This document shows, piece by piece, positions 32,783-33,456 of a stretch of 33,456 bases of DNA (position 1 is its first letter; the number at the start of each line of letters is the position of its first letter). A program made the position numbers and the translations under genes. Source of the DNA: Rhodocyclaceae bacterium UBA1310 (GTDB lineage: Bacteria > Pseudomonadota > Gammaproteobacteria > Burkholderiales > Rhodocyclaceae); contig DBTS01000108.1 of NCBI GenBank assembly GCA_002307175.1, positions 1 to 33,456 on the forward strand. Direction: 5' to 3'. Under the pieces are notes generated by a model, which worked only from the letters and a program-made list of their open reading frames with translations, searched no databases and was not told the origin of the DNA.

Positions 32783-33087
32783 CGCTTGCCCGCGTCACTG
32801 ACGCCTCATTTTCGGGCAGGCGCAGACACGGATAGCAGACAAATGAGAAGGGGGCATTCAGCCCCCTACAAACCTCTCAGGAAAAGATGTGGCGGAGTCT
32901 TTCTGGATTCGCGCAGACCCCGCTTTCTGAATCAGCGTTCTTTGACCTAAACTTCGGTCACCTTGTTGTCCTTGCCGAAATCGACATACACGAGTTCCTG
33001 ATCACCTCTGGAGCGGAAAAGCTCGTACACCATGGAATGTGGCTGCTCGAACCTACGGAGTCAGGTCCAACATTTCAACATCATCCC
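32783..33087. other. Region with a hairpin and a possible gene fragment
   Basis: AGGGGGC (32849-32855) and GCCCCCT (32861-32867) form a seven-pair stem with a five-base loop. On the minus strand, 32947-33033 encodes a 28-residue peptide beginning MVYELFRSRGDQELVYVDFG and ending KVTEV. Its composition looks protein-like, and it could be the surviving C-terminal end of a decayed gene next to the transposase remnant. It has no ribosome site. Nothing else is recognisable. Confidence 0.3.
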
Positions 33088-33456
33088 TTACAAACCACCC
33101 TCGCCTGCTTTTACAGTCCGACTGACTGTCATGGCGAGCACACCGAAGAACGCTGCAATTTCTGTCATTGAGTATGCTCCGCTCTCGTAGGCTTTGGCCA
33201 TGGCGGTGTTTCTGTCCGGGTGTTGTGTTGCGTACTCCGCCAATGGACGTGCCATGGCGCGGCGGTGGGCACGAGAGATTTCGCTGAATTTATTGTCTGT
33301 GCCTTGCGGCAGATGTTTGGCGATGAAGTCATCATCGCCCAGAAAGAGCTGGTGGCGCGCCGCGAGCAATGCGAAGGAAGATTCCGCCCTGCGCTGACAA
33401 ACTCCCGATAGGCTCTACGTGCAGCACTGCACCGGGAGCCAAACTGGGCAAGCAGC
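33088..33456 (-). pseudogene. Y1/REP-associated-type transposase remnant, frameshifted and cut by the window edge
   Basis: The minus strand encodes the C-terminal part of a Y1_Tnp-like transposase in two frames. From the window edge to about 33380 the frame reads LLAQFG...AARRAYREFVSAGR. After a frameshift near 33370-33385, the other frame reads LLAARHQLFLGDDDFIAKHL and SRAHRRAMARPLAEYA. It then reads PDRNTAMAKAYESGAYSMTEIAAFFGV, a helix-turn-helix typical of the C-terminus of these transposases, and stops at 33088. The two halves are consecutive parts of one protein, so this is a broken gene. The catalytic HUH and Tyr residues would lie outside the window. The family is recognised from recalled motifs, not from a search. 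Confidence 0.7.

Noticed and set aside
1..33456. CRISPR arrays, rRNA, tRNA or riboswitches
   Set aside because: No regularly spaced repeats, no conserved rRNA or tRNA sequence and no recognisable riboswitch core were seen on either strand.

Overview
The window is a chromosomal segment of a Gram-negative flagellated bacterium, most likely a betaproteobacterium (Rhodocyclales-like). The evidence is the polar-type flagellar gene order with a FlrB/FlrC two-component pair, a betaproteobacterial H-NS protein with the TWTGRGRQPKW motif, the minCDE operon and high G+C across the core. The taxonomic call is inference from gene content, not a database match.

Layout. (1) 1-2250: visibly more A+T-rich DNA with an H-NS gene and a leftward tyrosine integrase. 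This looks like the edge of an integrated element abutting the flagellar locus. (2) 2249-18632: the flagellar basal-body and export cluster. fliE and the regulators flrC and flrB read leftward. fliFGHIJK, fliLMN and fliOPQR read rightward. A PAS-type chemoreceptor with its own terminator sits between fliN and fliO, and a sigma-54 promoter candidate precedes fliL. (3) 18731-20631: minC-minD-minE with a clear intrinsic terminator, followed by two inverted copies of a REP-like palindromic sequence. (4) 20921-26928: a LytS/LytTR-type two-component system (leftward) divergent from a four-gene envelope cassette: a LolD/MacB-type ATPase, an FtsX-type permease, a periplasmic LolA-like protein and an outer-membrane beta-barrel. 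(5) 27066-31404: an SGNH-esterase lipoprotein, a FUSC (YccS-like) membrane protein and, overlapping it by 4 bases, an enzyme resembling the acid ceramidase/NAAA branch of cysteine Ntn hydrolases. (6) 31405-33456: a patchy accessory zone. It holds a BrnT/BrnA toxin-antitoxin locus with a palindromic operator but no normal brnT start codon, bracketed by imperfect direct repeats, then a YciI-like protein and a frameshifted Y1/REP-associated-type transposase remnant at the window edge.

How it fits together. FliF/FliG/FliM/FliN form the MS-ring and C-ring switch. FliH/FliI/FliJ form the export ATPase complex and FliO/P/Q/R the export gate. FliK measures hook length, FliE joins the MS-ring to the rod, and FlrB/FlrC would drive mid-class sigma-54 flagellar promoters. 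MinCDE positions the division septum. The most novel-looking parts are the LytTR-linked transenvelope cassette (region 4) and the coupled FUSC plus Ntn-hydrolase pair (region 5). Neither can be given a substrate from sequence alone.
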